From: Methylococcaceae bacterium
GTDB taxonomy: Bacteria > Pseudomonadota > Gammaproteobacteria > Methylococcales > Methylomonadaceae
Length of the DNA: 57,763 nucleotides
NCBI GenBank assembly: GCA_030627205.1
Contig: DAOUSN010000009.1
Coordinates: 1-57,763 of the forward strand
Reading direction: 5' to 3'
Shown here: positions 50,287-57,763 of the stretch, in pieces
Position numbering within the stretch: position 1 is the first letter of the stretch
How the letters are laid out: each line of letters opens with the position of its first letter
The notes under the pieces: generated by a model
Databases searched by the model: none
What the model saw: the letters and a program-made list of their open reading frames with translations, nothing else
Told to the model about the DNA's origin: nothing
Program-made: the position numbers and the translations under genes

Positions 50287-51639
50287 ATGAATCAAGTTGA
50301 ACTACTTTCACCCGCAGGAACACTTAAAAATATGCGTTATGCCTTTGACTATGGTGCGGATGCGGTATATGCAGGTCAACCACGTTACAGTTTGCGTGTT
50401 CGTAATAACGATTTTTTAGAAGAAAACCTTGCTAAAGGTATTAATGAAGCGCATCAATTAGGAAAAAAGTTTTTCTTAGCAACTAACGTTATTCCTCATA
50501 ATTCAAAAATAAAAACCTTCATTAAAGATATAGAGCCTATTATTGCAATGAAACCTGATGCACTAATTATCGCAGACCTAGGTCTCATTATGATGGTTAA
50601 AGAAAAATGGCCTGAAATGCCATTACACCTATCTGTACAAGCAAATACAGTTAACTATGCTACCGTTAAATTTTGGCAGGCACAAGGCATAGAAAGAGTT
50701 ATTTTATCACGTGAATTATCATTAGATGAAATTGCTGAAATTAAGCAACAATGCCCCGACATGGAGTTAGAAGTTTTTGTTCATGGTGCATTATGTATTG
50801 CTTACTCAGGACGTTGCTTATTATCAGGTTACTTTAATCACCGCGACCCTAATCAAGGAACGTGTACAAATTCTTGTCGTTGGAAATATGATACTCTCCC
50901 TGCTCATGAAAATGCTGAAGGCGATTATATTCAAGGGGTTGCCCCTATTTCTATGGATGCTATTAATAATGTTGCGAATGTATCCAATTGTGGTGGAAGT
51001 GAACGGCATCCTTTAGCTGATAAAGTGTATTTTTTAGAAGAAGAAGGTCGTAAAGGTGAATTATTACCAATTATGGAAGATGAAAATGGTACTTATATAA
51101 TGAACTCTAAAGACTTACGTGCCATAGAGCATGTACAACGACTAATTGAAATTGGAGTTGATTGTTTAAAAATAGAGGGGCGTACTAAATCACATTATTA
51201 TGTTGCAAGAACAGCTCAAACCTACCGACAAGCTATTGATGATACACTTGCTGGGCGTGAATTCAATCCTAAATTAATAGGGATACTGGAGAATCTTGCC
51301 AATCGTGGTTATACAGATGGTTTTTATCAGCGCCATCATACTCATGAATATCAAAATTATATAACCGGCTATTCTAAGAGCCATCGACAACAATTTTGTG
51401 GTGAAATTAAAGCTTATGATAATGAAACAGGGCTTGCTGAAATTAATGTTAAAAATAAATTTAGTGTCGGTGATAAAGTGGAATTAATTTTACCAAACGG
51501 TAATCAAGATATTGTGGTAACCGATATGGAAGATATGCACGGTCATAAAATGCAACAGGCATTAGGTGGTGGTTATGAAGTAAAAATCCCATTGCCAGAA
51601 ATTAAAGGCGATAAGGGTCTGCTTGCACGGTATCTTTAA
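50287..51639 (+). CDS. trhP: tRNA hydroxylation protein TrhP (YegQ, peptidase U32 family)
   Basis: Required for 5-hydroxyuridine formation at the tRNA wobble position in E. coli; despite the U32 peptidase name it is an RNA-modifying protein. The 450-residue protein starts ELLSPAGTLKNMRYAFDYGADAVYAG and has EVFVHGALCIAYSGRCLLS, then NQGTCTNSCRWKY with clustered cysteines suited to an iron-sulfur cluster, and CLKIEGRTKSHYYVARTAQ. The length equals the family norm. No good Shine-Dalgarno is visible ahead of 50287. It follows bamE by 56 bases on the same strand. Confidence 0.94.
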   Translation: MNQVELLSPAGTLKNMRYAFDYGADAVYAGQPRYSLRVRNNDFLEENLAKGINEAHQLGKKFFLATNVIPHNSKIKTFIKDIEPIIAMKPDALIIADLGLIMMVKEKWPEMPLHLSVQANTVNYATVKFWQAQGIERVILSRELSLDEIAEIKQQCPDMELEVFVHGALCIAYSGRCLLSGYFNHRDPNQGTCTNSCRWKYDTLPAHENAEGDYIQGVAPISMDAINNVANVSNCGGSERHPLADKVYFLEEEGRKGELLPIMEDENGTYIMNSKDLRAIEHVQRLIEIGVDCLKIEGRTKSHYYVARTAQTYRQAIDDTLAGREFNPKLIGILENLANRGYTDGFYQRHHTHEYQNYITGYSKSHRQQFCGEIKAYDNETGLAEINVKNKFSVGDKVELILPNGNQDIVVTDMEDMHGHKMQQALGGGYEVKIPLPEIKGDKGLLARYL

Positions 51640-51813
51640 ACCCTATTTTTTTAATACCGCAGTACTTGCTGTAGAACAAATATTTTCTTCACATTTAACC
51701 TGAACCTAGCCTGAATAAAATAAAACCAGTAGTAGCAAATACTTAGCTCCTTATCTTAGATACAGTCACACTTTAGAAAAAGTGCCGATAGACTTTAAAT
51801 TTTACAGTTTATT

Positions 51814-51842
51814 TTGACATGCTAAGAACATCATGATAAAAA
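51814..51842 (+). promoter_or_regulatory. Candidate promoter in the 339-base gap upstream of the small membrane peptide
   Basis: TTGACA (51814-51819), 17 bases, TAAAAA (51837-51842). A second -10-like TATAAT lies at 51946-51951, nearer the gene but with only a weak -35. The rest of the gap (51640-51978) is AT-rich with no ORF, terminator or clear repeat. Confidence 0.3.
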
Positions 51843-51978
51843 TACAACTGTCGTTTAAAAGAAATAAGTTTTCACCGACACAAAAGCTCTCTAGTTATTA
51901 GCTATTGTGCTGTCACCTTATTAACCGAATAGATTTTTCGTTAATTATAATAAAATAATCCAAATAGAGGATATAAAA

Positions 51979-52164
51979 ATGGCTGAAAAAAAAGAAAAAG
52001 ATAACTTTTTCCTAGTTATAGGCGTTATCGCTGTAATTACTATTACCCTAGTTGTTATCTTAAAACAAAGAGAAACTGAGCATCTTGAGCCTCAAGCAGC
52101 AGCTCAATCTAAAGAACAAGTTTTGGAAAGAAATCATCCTCCTGGTAATACATTCGTAGAATAA
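51979..52164 (+). CDS. Small single-pass membrane protein of unknown function
   Basis: The 61-residue product has a charged start (MAEKKEKDN), one membrane segment at about residues 10-28 (FFLVIGVIAVITITLVVIL), and a polar tail rich in Glu, Gln and Ala. AGAGGA lies nine bases before the ATG and a strong terminator follows, so it looks like a genuine single-gene unit rather than a chance frame. I do not recognise a family. It is probably an inner-membrane peptide with the tail in the periplasm or cytoplasm. Confidence 0.65.
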   Translation: MAEKKEKDNFFLVIGVIAVITITLVVILKQRETEHLEPQAAAQSKEQVLERNHPPGNTFVE

Positions 52165-52170
52165 TTACTA

Positions 52171-52204
52171 CAGAAAACCCTCATTATTAAATGAGGGTTT
52201 TCTG
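52171..52204. terminator. Bidirectional terminator between the small peptide gene and parE
   Basis: Perfect 15-bp stem (52171-52185 with 52190-52204) with a four-base loop, with A-tract and T-tract inside the arms. It starts six bases after the peptide stop and ends three bases before the parE stop on the other strand. Confidence 0.88.
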
Positions 52205-52207
52205 ACA

Positions 52208-54097
52208 TTAAATTTGAGCTAAATTACCTTTATCTTCCAACCAGATTTTACGATCTTGCGAACGTTTTTTTGCGAGTAATAAGTCCATTATTTCACAGGT
52301 ATCATCATCTTTTTCAATAGTTAATTGTACCAACCGACGCGTATCTGGATTCATAGTTGTTTCACGTAATTGGTCTGGATTCATTTCGCCTAAGCCCTTG
52401 AAACGCTGTACATTAATAACCCCTTTTATTTTTTCAGTTTTAATTCGATTTAAAACGCCTAAACGTTCAGCCTCATCTAACGCATAAAAAACCCGTTTGC
52501 CCACATCAATTCTATATAAAGGCGGCATCGCTACAAATACATGCCCTGCATTAACTAATGGTCTAAAATGCTGATAAAATAACGCACAAATTAAAGTAGC
52601 GATATGATTTCCATCTGAATCAGCATCCGCTAAAATACACACTTTTGCATAACGTAAATTAGCTAAATTATCAGAGTCTGGATCTATCCCTAATGCAACT
52701 GCTATATCATGAACTTCTTGGGATGCCATTACCTGAGAAGAATCGACCTCCCAAGTATTTAAAATTTTCCCACGCAAAGGCATAATAGCTTGGAACTCAC
52801 GTTCTCGTGCCTGTTTAGCCGATCCTCCTGCTGAATCACCTTCAACTAAAAATAACTCACTTCGTGATATATCTTGCCCCGAACAATCAGCTAATTTTCC
52901 TGGCAATGCAGGTCCTTGTGATATTTTTTTACGAATAATCTTTTTAGCAGATTTCAAACGTTTTTGCGCACTAGATAAAATAATCTCAGCAATATTTTCA
53001 CCCTCAAGTGGATGCTGATTTAGCCATAAACTAAAACGATCTTTTACTACCCCCGAAATAAAAGCCACACACTCTCGAGAACTTAAACGCTCCTTTGTTT
53101 GTCCAGAAAACTGAGGGTCTTCTAATTTTACCGATAAAATAAAATGGCAATGCTCTAACACATCTTCAGGCGCAATTTTTATACCACGAGGTAATAAAGT
53201 TCTAAAATCACAAAATTCACGAATGGCTTCAGTTAAACCTGCTCTAAAACCATTAACATGTGTACCTCCTTGGGTAGTCGGTACTAAATTGACATAACTT
53301 TCATTAACAGTTTCTGGTAAATTATCTACAGTCCAAATAGCCCCCCATTCTACGGTCTCATTTTTTGCTAATAACTCTGCCATGAAAGGTTGTTCTGGAA
53401 AAAACTCTACTTCACCGACACGATCAAGCAGATATTCTTTTAACCCTTCCTTATATTGCCAATTCCACTGCTCATTACTGCTCTCATCTTGAAGACTGAT
53501 TTTTAAACCAGGCAATAACACCGCCTTTGCCCGTAAAACCTGTTTTAATTTTAAAACTGAAATTTTACTGGAATCAAAATAATGACTGTTCGGTAAAAAT
53601 AATATTGTAGTTCCAGTATTATGTTTACCAACCACTCCTATTTCAATTAAATCAGTTTGTTTATCTCCATTTGCAAACTGCATCTGATAAACTTTTCCTC
53701 CTCGTTTGATGGTTATTTCTAGTTTTGACGAAAGTGCATTAACCACAGAAACGCCAACACCATGCAGACCTCCTGAAAATTGGTAATTTTTATTTGAAAA
53801 TTTACCGCCAGCATGAAGTTGAGTTAAAATTACTTCTACACCAGGAATACCCTGTTCAGGATGTAAGTCAACAGGCATTCCACGACCATTATCAGTGACT
53901 TTTATCGAACCATCTTGGTATACATTTATTTCAATATAAGTGGCAAAACCTGCCATAGCCTCATCAACACTATTATCAACAACCTCTAATACTAAATGGT
54001 TTGGACGAGTTGTATCCGTATACATTCCTGGTCTTTTTCTAACTGGCTCAAGTCCTGTTAATACTTCAATTGCCGCAGCATTATAATCACTGGTCAT
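52208..54097 (-). CDS. parE: DNA topoisomerase IV subunit B ParE
   Basis: ATPase subunit of topoisomerase IV, which separates linked daughter chromosomes. The GHKL ATPase start has VLEVVDNSVDEAMAG and VTDNGRGMPVD, followed by GGLHGVGVSVVNAL. The TOPRIM domain has LVEGDSAGGSAKQARERE and ILADADSDGNHI. The 629-residue length suits ParE (GyrB is usually near 800 with an insertion). No parC is adjacent. A 257-base gap separates its start from the divergent ispA. Confidence 0.96.
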   Translation of the reverse strand: MTSDYNAAAIEVLTGLEPVRKRPGMYTDTTRPNHLVLEVVDNSVDEAMAGFATYIEINVYQDGSIKVTDNGRGMPVDLHPEQGIPGVEVILTQLHAGGKFSNKNYQFSGGLHGVGVSVVNALSSKLEITIKRGGKVYQMQFANGDKQTDLIEIGVVGKHNTGTTILFLPNSHYFDSSKISVLKLKQVLRAKAVLLPGLKISLQDESSNEQWNWQYKEGLKEYLLDRVGEVEFFPEQPFMAELLAKNETVEWGAIWTVDNLPETVNESYVNLVPTTQGGTHVNGFRAGLTEAIREFCDFRTLLPRGIKIAPEDVLEHCHFILSVKLEDPQFSGQTKERLSSRECVAFISGVVKDRFSLWLNQHPLEGENIAEIILSSAQKRLKSAKKIIRKKISQGPALPGKLADCSGQDISRSELFLVEGDSAGGSAKQAREREFQAIMPLRGKILNTWEVDSSQVMASQEVHDIAVALGIDPDSDNLANLRYAKVCILADADSDGNHIATLICALFYQHFRPLVNAGHVFVAMPPLYRIDVGKRVFYALDEAERLGVLNRIKTEKIKGVINVQRFKGLGEMNPDQLRETTMNPDTRRLVQLTIEKDDDTCEIMDLLLAKKRSQDRKIWLEDKGNLAQI

Positions 54098-54354
54098 ACT
54101 TACTAATCACTTGGTTTAATTTAAGATATAATAGTCGGTTACGTTTTAAGTAAGCAATCAATTTTATTGATTTTACTAAAGCACATATTTAATCACGACA
54201 GGATTACATCGTATCATTAATCTAATTTATTACGATGTCTGAAAAATAAATCTATCTTTACTTGGCATCTTTCATAAAGAATTTTAAAGTATAAACATTA
54301 AAAATATATTGTTTAGTTATTAAAAACGCCTCATAAACTTTGGAGCTTTTATCT

Positions 54355-55251
54355 ATGAGTAACGCATTAAAAGAACAGATAACCCTTTGTCAAAACCGTG
54401 TTGAAAAAGCCTTAAATGCACGACTACCTCAAGCCAATATTTTACCGCAACGCCTTCACCAAGCAATGCGTTATAGTACATTAGATGGTGGAAAAAGAAT
54501 GCGTCCCGTGCTAACGTACAGTACAGGAAAAGCTTTAGGTCTTGAGATGGATAGTTTAGATGGCATAGCATGTGCCGTAGAGTTTATTCATGTTTATTCA
54601 TTAATCCATGACGATTTACCCGCAATGGATGATGATAATCTAAGACGAGGAAAAGCAACAAACCATATCGCTTTTGATGAAGCAACAGCGATTTTAACTG
54701 GTGATGCACTACAAGCTTTAGCTTTTGAAACCTTAGCCAATGATCTAACTATAAAAGCGACAGCAAAGCAACGTTTACAAATGATAACGGCATTAACTAA
54801 AGCCAGTGGATCACAAGGTATGGTTGGCGGACAAGCAATAGATCTAAATTCTGTCGGCAAACAAATTAGTTTACCAGAGTTAGAAAACATGCACATTCAT
54901 AAAACAGGCGCGTTAATTCGTGCCAGCGTTAACATAGCTGCCTTAGCTAAAAGTGATCTTGCAATAGATACTGCCCAAAAATTAGATCGCTATGCAAAAT
55001 GCATAGGACTATCATTTCAAGTTAAAGATGATATTTTAGACGAAGAGAGTGATACGGCAACCCTTGGAAAAACGCAAGGTAAAGATCAAAATCATAATAA
55101 ACCCACCTACCCTAATCTCTTAGGATTAGCAAAAGCAAAACAAAAAGCCCTAGAATTACATGAACAAGCAATAGCAAGTCTTGATAATTTTGGTGACGAA
55201 GCAAATTTACTACGTGATTTATCACTTTATATTATTCAACGTAATCATTAG
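54355..55251 (+). CDS. ispA: Farnesyl/geranyl diphosphate synthase IspA
   Basis: Condenses IPP with DMAPP and GPP to give farnesyl diphosphate for undecaprenyl phosphate and quinone tails. The first aspartate-rich motif DDLPAMD is at 86-92 and the second DDILD at 225-229; GGKRMRP is also present. ATG at 54355 is used because GGAG (54342-54345) sits at a suitable distance; an upstream in-frame TTG overlaps that site. The 298-residue length is normal. xseB, often just upstream, is absent. dxs follows 75 bases on, a common pairing for the isoprenoid pathway. Confidence 0.95.
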   Translation: MSNALKEQITLCQNRVEKALNARLPQANILPQRLHQAMRYSTLDGGKRMRPVLTYSTGKALGLEMDSLDGIACAVEFIHVYSLIHDDLPAMDDDNLRRGKATNHIAFDEATAILTGDALQALAFETLANDLTIKATAKQRLQMITALTKASGSQGMVGGQAIDLNSVGKQISLPELENMHIHKTGALIRASVNIAALAKSDLAIDTAQKLDRYAKCIGLSFQVKDDILDEESDTATLGKTQGKDQNHNKPTYPNLLGLAKAKQKALELHEQAIASLDNFGDEANLLRDLSLYIIQRNH

Positions 55252-55326
55252 ATTAAGTTTAAGAATAGTCACATTACCGCCATTTTTCATTAAATAACGC
55301 GCCCTAAATAAAGGACAAACTGACCC

Positions 55327-57192
55327 ATGAATACCGTATCCGGTAACTATCCATTATTAGACACCATTAATTTGCCCGCCGATATTCGCGAGTTACCGAA
55401 AAATAAACTTCAACAGCTATGCAAAGAACTTCGTGAATATTTAACTCACACCGTGAGCATTTCTGGTGGACATTTTTCCGCAGGTCTTGGAACGGTTGAG
55501 CTTACCGTTGCACTTCACTATATTTTTAATACCCCAGAAGACCAGTTGGTTTGGGATGTTGGTCATCAAGCTTATCCGCATAAAATTTTAACAGGTCGAA
55601 AACAAGCAATGCCAACTATACGTGCTAAAAATGGCGTATCAGCTTTTCCTACACGTAGTGAAAGTGAATATGATGCTTTTGGTGTAGGTCATTCAAGCAC
55701 CTCTATCAGCGCTGCCTTAGGAATGGCAATTGCCGCTGAATTAAAAGGTGAAGATAAAAAGATGGTCGCCATTATTGGTGATGGTAGTATTACAGGAGGC
55801 ATGGCTTATGAAGCAATGAATCATGCTGGTGCATTAGATGCTAATTTATTAGTTATCTTAAATGATAACGATATGTCTATCTCTCCACCTGTTGGTGCGA
55901 TGAGTAATTATTTAACCAAAGTATTATCCAGTAAACTTTATTCTTCAGTAAAAAAAGAAAGTAAAAAAGTTTTAAGTAAAATGCCAAGTGTTTGGGAATT
56001 AGCAAAAAAAACCGAAGAGCACATGAAAGGGATGATTGTTCCTGGAACTTTATTTGAAGAATTAGGTTTTAACTATATTGGACCGATTGATGGTCACGAT
56101 ATTGATATGCTGGTATCAACACTGGAAAATTTAAAAAATCTTTCCGGACCATTGTTTTTGCATATTGTCACTAAAAAAGGTAAAGGTTATTCACCCGCTG
56201 AAAAAGACCCTCTAGCTTATCATGGAGTTCCCGCTTTTGATCCTAGTAAAGATAACTTACCAGTCTCTAAACCGTCCGCCCATCCAACTTACACCCAAGT
56301 TTTTGGACAGTGGTTATGTGATATGGCAGCCATTGATGAACGCTTACTAGGAATTACCCCTGCCATGCGTGAAGGCTCTGGTTTAGTCAAATTCTCTGAA
56401 ACCTATCCAACACGTTATTTTGATGTTGCGATTGCCGAACAACACGCAGTTACTTTAGCAGCAGGTCAGGCATGTCAAGGAGCTAAACCTGTCGTAGCTA
56501 TTTACTCAACTTTTTTACAACGTGCTTATGACCAACTAATTCACGATGTTGCTTTACAAAACTTAGACGTATTATTTGCAATAGATAGAGCTGGTCTTGT
56601 AGGTCCTGATGGTCCAACCCATGCAGGATCTTTTGATTACAGTTATCTACGTTGTATACCTAACATGGTAGTGATGGCACCTGCTGATGAAAATGAATCA
56701 CGACAAATGCTTTATACAGGTTTTATCTATAAAGGGCCTGCTTCTGTACGCTACCCACGAGGAAAAGGACCTGGGGTTAAGGTTAATGCAACCATGACTG
56801 AACTTGAAATAGGAAAAGCACAAATTTGTCATCAAGGTGAACGAATTGCTATTTTAGCATGGGGCAGTATGGTAACCGCATCCATAGCATCCGCAAAACA
56901 GTTAGGAGCAACTGCCATCAATATGCGTTTTGTCAAACCGATAGATGAAAACTTAATTTTAGAGCTTGCAAAAACGCATGATGTTATCGTTACTGTAGAG
57001 GAAAATGTTATCGCAGGAGGAGCTGGCAGTGCGGTTAATGAATTTTTACAAGCTCAAAAAATATTAATGCCCGTATTAAACATAGGTCTACCTAATCAGT
57101 TCGTTGAACAAGGGACACGGGAGGAATTATTAAACTTATGTGGCCTAGATACACAAGGAATTCTTATAAATATTAAAGGATTTTGTGCTTAA
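55327..57192 (+). CDS. dxs: 1-deoxy-D-xylulose-5-phosphate synthase Dxs
   Basis: Thiamine-diphosphate enzyme that joins pyruvate and glyceraldehyde 3-phosphate, the first step of the MEP isoprenoid route that feeds Isp[21 protein letters not shown] starts the N-terminal domain; the ThDP site has [18 protein letters not shown] with [12 protein letters not shown]. The second domain has [17 protein letters not shown] with the catalytic glutamate, and [14 protein letters not shown]. The 621-residue length is standard. AAAGGA lies 12 bases before the ATG. It probably shares a transcript with ispA. Confidence 0.97.
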   Translation: MNTVSGNYPLLDTINLPADIRELPKNKLQQLCKELREYLTHTVSISGGHFSAGLGTVELTVALHYIFNTPEDQLVWDVGHQAYPHKILTGRKQAMPTIRAKNGVSAFPTRSESEYDAFGVGHSSTSISAALGMAIAAELKGEDKKMVAIIGDGSITGGMAYEAMNHAGALDANLLVILNDNDMSISPPVGAMSNYLTKVLSSKLYSSVKKESKKVLSKMPSVWELAKKTEEHMKGMIVPGTLFEELGFNYIGPIDGHDIDMLVSTLENLKNLSGPLFLHIVTKKGKGYSPAEKDPLAYHGVPAFDPSKDNLPVSKPSAHPTYTQVFGQWLCDMAAIDERLLGITPAMREGSGLVKFSETYPTRYFDVAIAEQHAVTLAAGQACQGAKPVVAIYSTFLQRAYDQLIHDVALQNLDVLFAIDRAGLVGPDGPTHAGSFDYSYLRCIPNMVVMAPADENESRQMLYTGFIYKGPASVRYPRGKGPGVKVNATMTELEIGKAQICHQGERIAILAWGSMVTASIASAKQLGATAINMRFVKPIDENLILELAKTHDVIVTVEENVIAGGAGSAVNEFLQAQKILMPVLNIGLPNQFVEQGTREELLNLCGLDTQGILINIKGFCA

Positions 57193-57238
57193 TTGTTAGC
57201 AAATCCTTAAAACATAAGGTCTGTGGGCTTTTAAATGC

Positions 57239-57267
57239 TTGACACCTTAAGACGGCATTGTTATAAA
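57239..57267 (+). promoter_or_regulatory. Strong sigma-70 promoter of hupB
   Basis: Perfect TTGACA (57239-57244), a 17-base spacer and TATAAA (57262-57267). Transcription should begin near 57274, leaving a leader of about 93 bases before hupB. Confidence 0.8.
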
Positions 57268-57367
57268 TGACATAATTTCTTAAGCCTTAAAGTACAGGCA
57301 GTATTTAAGAAATTTTAATTATTTTGTAAAACATAACTATAAACTAAATATTTCCTAAGGGGGAAAA

Positions 57368-57640
57368 ATGAACAAATCAGAACTAATTGACGCAATTGCT
57401 GTGAACTCTGAATTAACAAAAGCAGATGCAGGAAAGGCTTTGGACGGTTTTCTTACAGCAGTCACATCTGAACTAGCAAAAGGTGAAAACGTAGCATTAG
57501 TAGGCTTTGGAACATTTTCTGTAAAGGATAGAGCGGAAAGAAAAGGCCGTAATCCACAAACAGGAGCGGAGATTACAATCAAAGCTGCAAAAATTCCTTC
57601 ATTTAAAGCTGGTAAAAGTTTAAAAGATGCGGTAAACTAG
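57368..57640 (+). CDS. hupB: DNA-binding protein HU-beta
   Basis: Small nucleoid protein that bends DNA as a dimer. The 90-residue sequence is a full-length [13 protein letters not shown], the dimer helices with [17 protein letters not shown], the [22 protein letters not shown] arm with the proline that intercalates between bases, and the C-terminal [20 protein letters not shown] is an excellent ribosome-binding site. tRNA-Val begins 13 bases after the stop, the same hupB-tRNA neighbourhood as in many gammaproteobacteria. Confidence 0.97.
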   Translation: MNKSELIDAIAVNSELTKADAGKALDGFLTAVTSELAKGENVALVGFGTFSVKDRAERKGRNPQTGAEITIKAAKIPSFKAGKSLKDAVN

Positions 57641-57653
57641 CATCTCTTTAGTC

Positions 57654-57729
57654 GGGTGCTTAGCTCAGTTGGGAGAGCATCGCCCTTACAAGGCGAGGGT
57701 CGGGGGTTCGAACCCCTCAGCACCCACCA
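57654..57729 (+). tRNA. tRNA-Val (TAC)
   Basis: 76 bases with encoded CCA. The acceptor stem GGGUGCU/AGCACCC is fully paired, the D arm is GCUC...GAGC, and the anticodon stem UCGCC/GGCGA encloses loop CUUACAA with anticodon UAC. The T arm is GGGGGUUCGAACCCCUC. It lies 13 bases after hupB and 7 bases before the next tRNA. Confidence 0.97.
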
Positions 57730-57736
57730 GATTAAA

Positions 57737-57763
57737 GGAGCGGTAGTTCAGTTGGTTAGAATA
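57737..57763 (+). tRNA. tRNA-Asp, 5' part only (cut by window end)
   Basis: The last 27 bases match the 5' half of gammaproteobacterial tRNA-Asp (acceptor GGAGCGG, D arm GUUC...GGUUAGAAU). The anticodon lies outside the window, so identity rests on that resemblance and on the usual Val-Asp tandem. Confidence 0.75.

Overview
This AT-rich window carries a long conserved block of gammaproteobacterial housekeeping genes. The evidence is an rpoE-rseA-degP set, an mraZ-less dcw cell-wall/division cluster ending in ftsQ, ftsA, ftsZ and lpxC, an atpIBEFHAGDC operon, a divergent fur/bamE pair, a lolCD pair, and hupB followed by tRNA-Val and tRNA-Asp. MurE carries the DNPR motif of meso-diaminopimelate enzymes, and LpxC, Lol and BamE show a Gram-negative envelope. 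A free-living, aerobic or microaerobic, low-GC gammaproteobacterium fits; a methanotroph-like (Methylococcales) origin is a low-confidence guess from gene content.

Layout. 1-354: 3' end of an integron-type tyrosine recombinase cut by the window edge. 492-2096: nadB (minus). 2237-8749: a plus-strand run of rpoE, rseA, a DegP/MucD protease, a protein with two CBM21-like modules fused to an endonuclease/exonuclease/phosphatase (EEP) domain, a phospholipase-D-superfamily protein with two HKD motifs, and TerD. An H-NS-like gene converges on terD. This is the one part that does not look like standard housekeeping. 9469-15783 (minus): apt, ppk1, tRNA-Phe, plsC, a cytochrome c4-like dihaem protein, cobS and a Ser/Thr kinase. 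15819-35476 (plus): yicC, then rsmH-ftsL-ftsI-murE-murF-mraY-murD-ftsW-murG-murC-murB-ddl, then ftsQ, ftsA, ftsZ and lpxC behind longer spacers. 35520-37746: a DciA-like gene (minus), prolyl iminopeptidase and ubiX. 37910-45572 (minus): the whole F1Fo-ATP synthase operon and bioD. 45681-51639: sufU, a DUF1097 membrane protein, a small orphan gene, lolD, lolC/E, fur, bamE and trhP (yegQ). 51979-57763: a 61-residue membrane peptide, parE, ispA, dxs, hupB, tRNA-Val and a truncated tRNA-Asp.

The dcw genes take UDP-GlcNAc-derived precursors through the Mur ligases to lipid II (MraY, MurG) and supply FtsL, FtsI, FtsW, FtsQ, FtsA and FtsZ of the divisome. Most junctions there overlap or are only a few bases apart. 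A well-formed sigma-70 promoter precedes rsmH, another precedes atpI, and another precedes hupB.

The most unusual observation is the tail of the sigma-E locus. The regulator pair lacks rseB and is followed by a protease, then two co-oriented phosphodiesterase-fold proteins and TerD. The EEP protein bears tandem motifs of the glycogen/starch-binding CBM21 type. I infer a stress-response or defence module acting on a polysaccharide, lipid or nucleic-acid phosphodiester; the substrate cannot be read from sequence.
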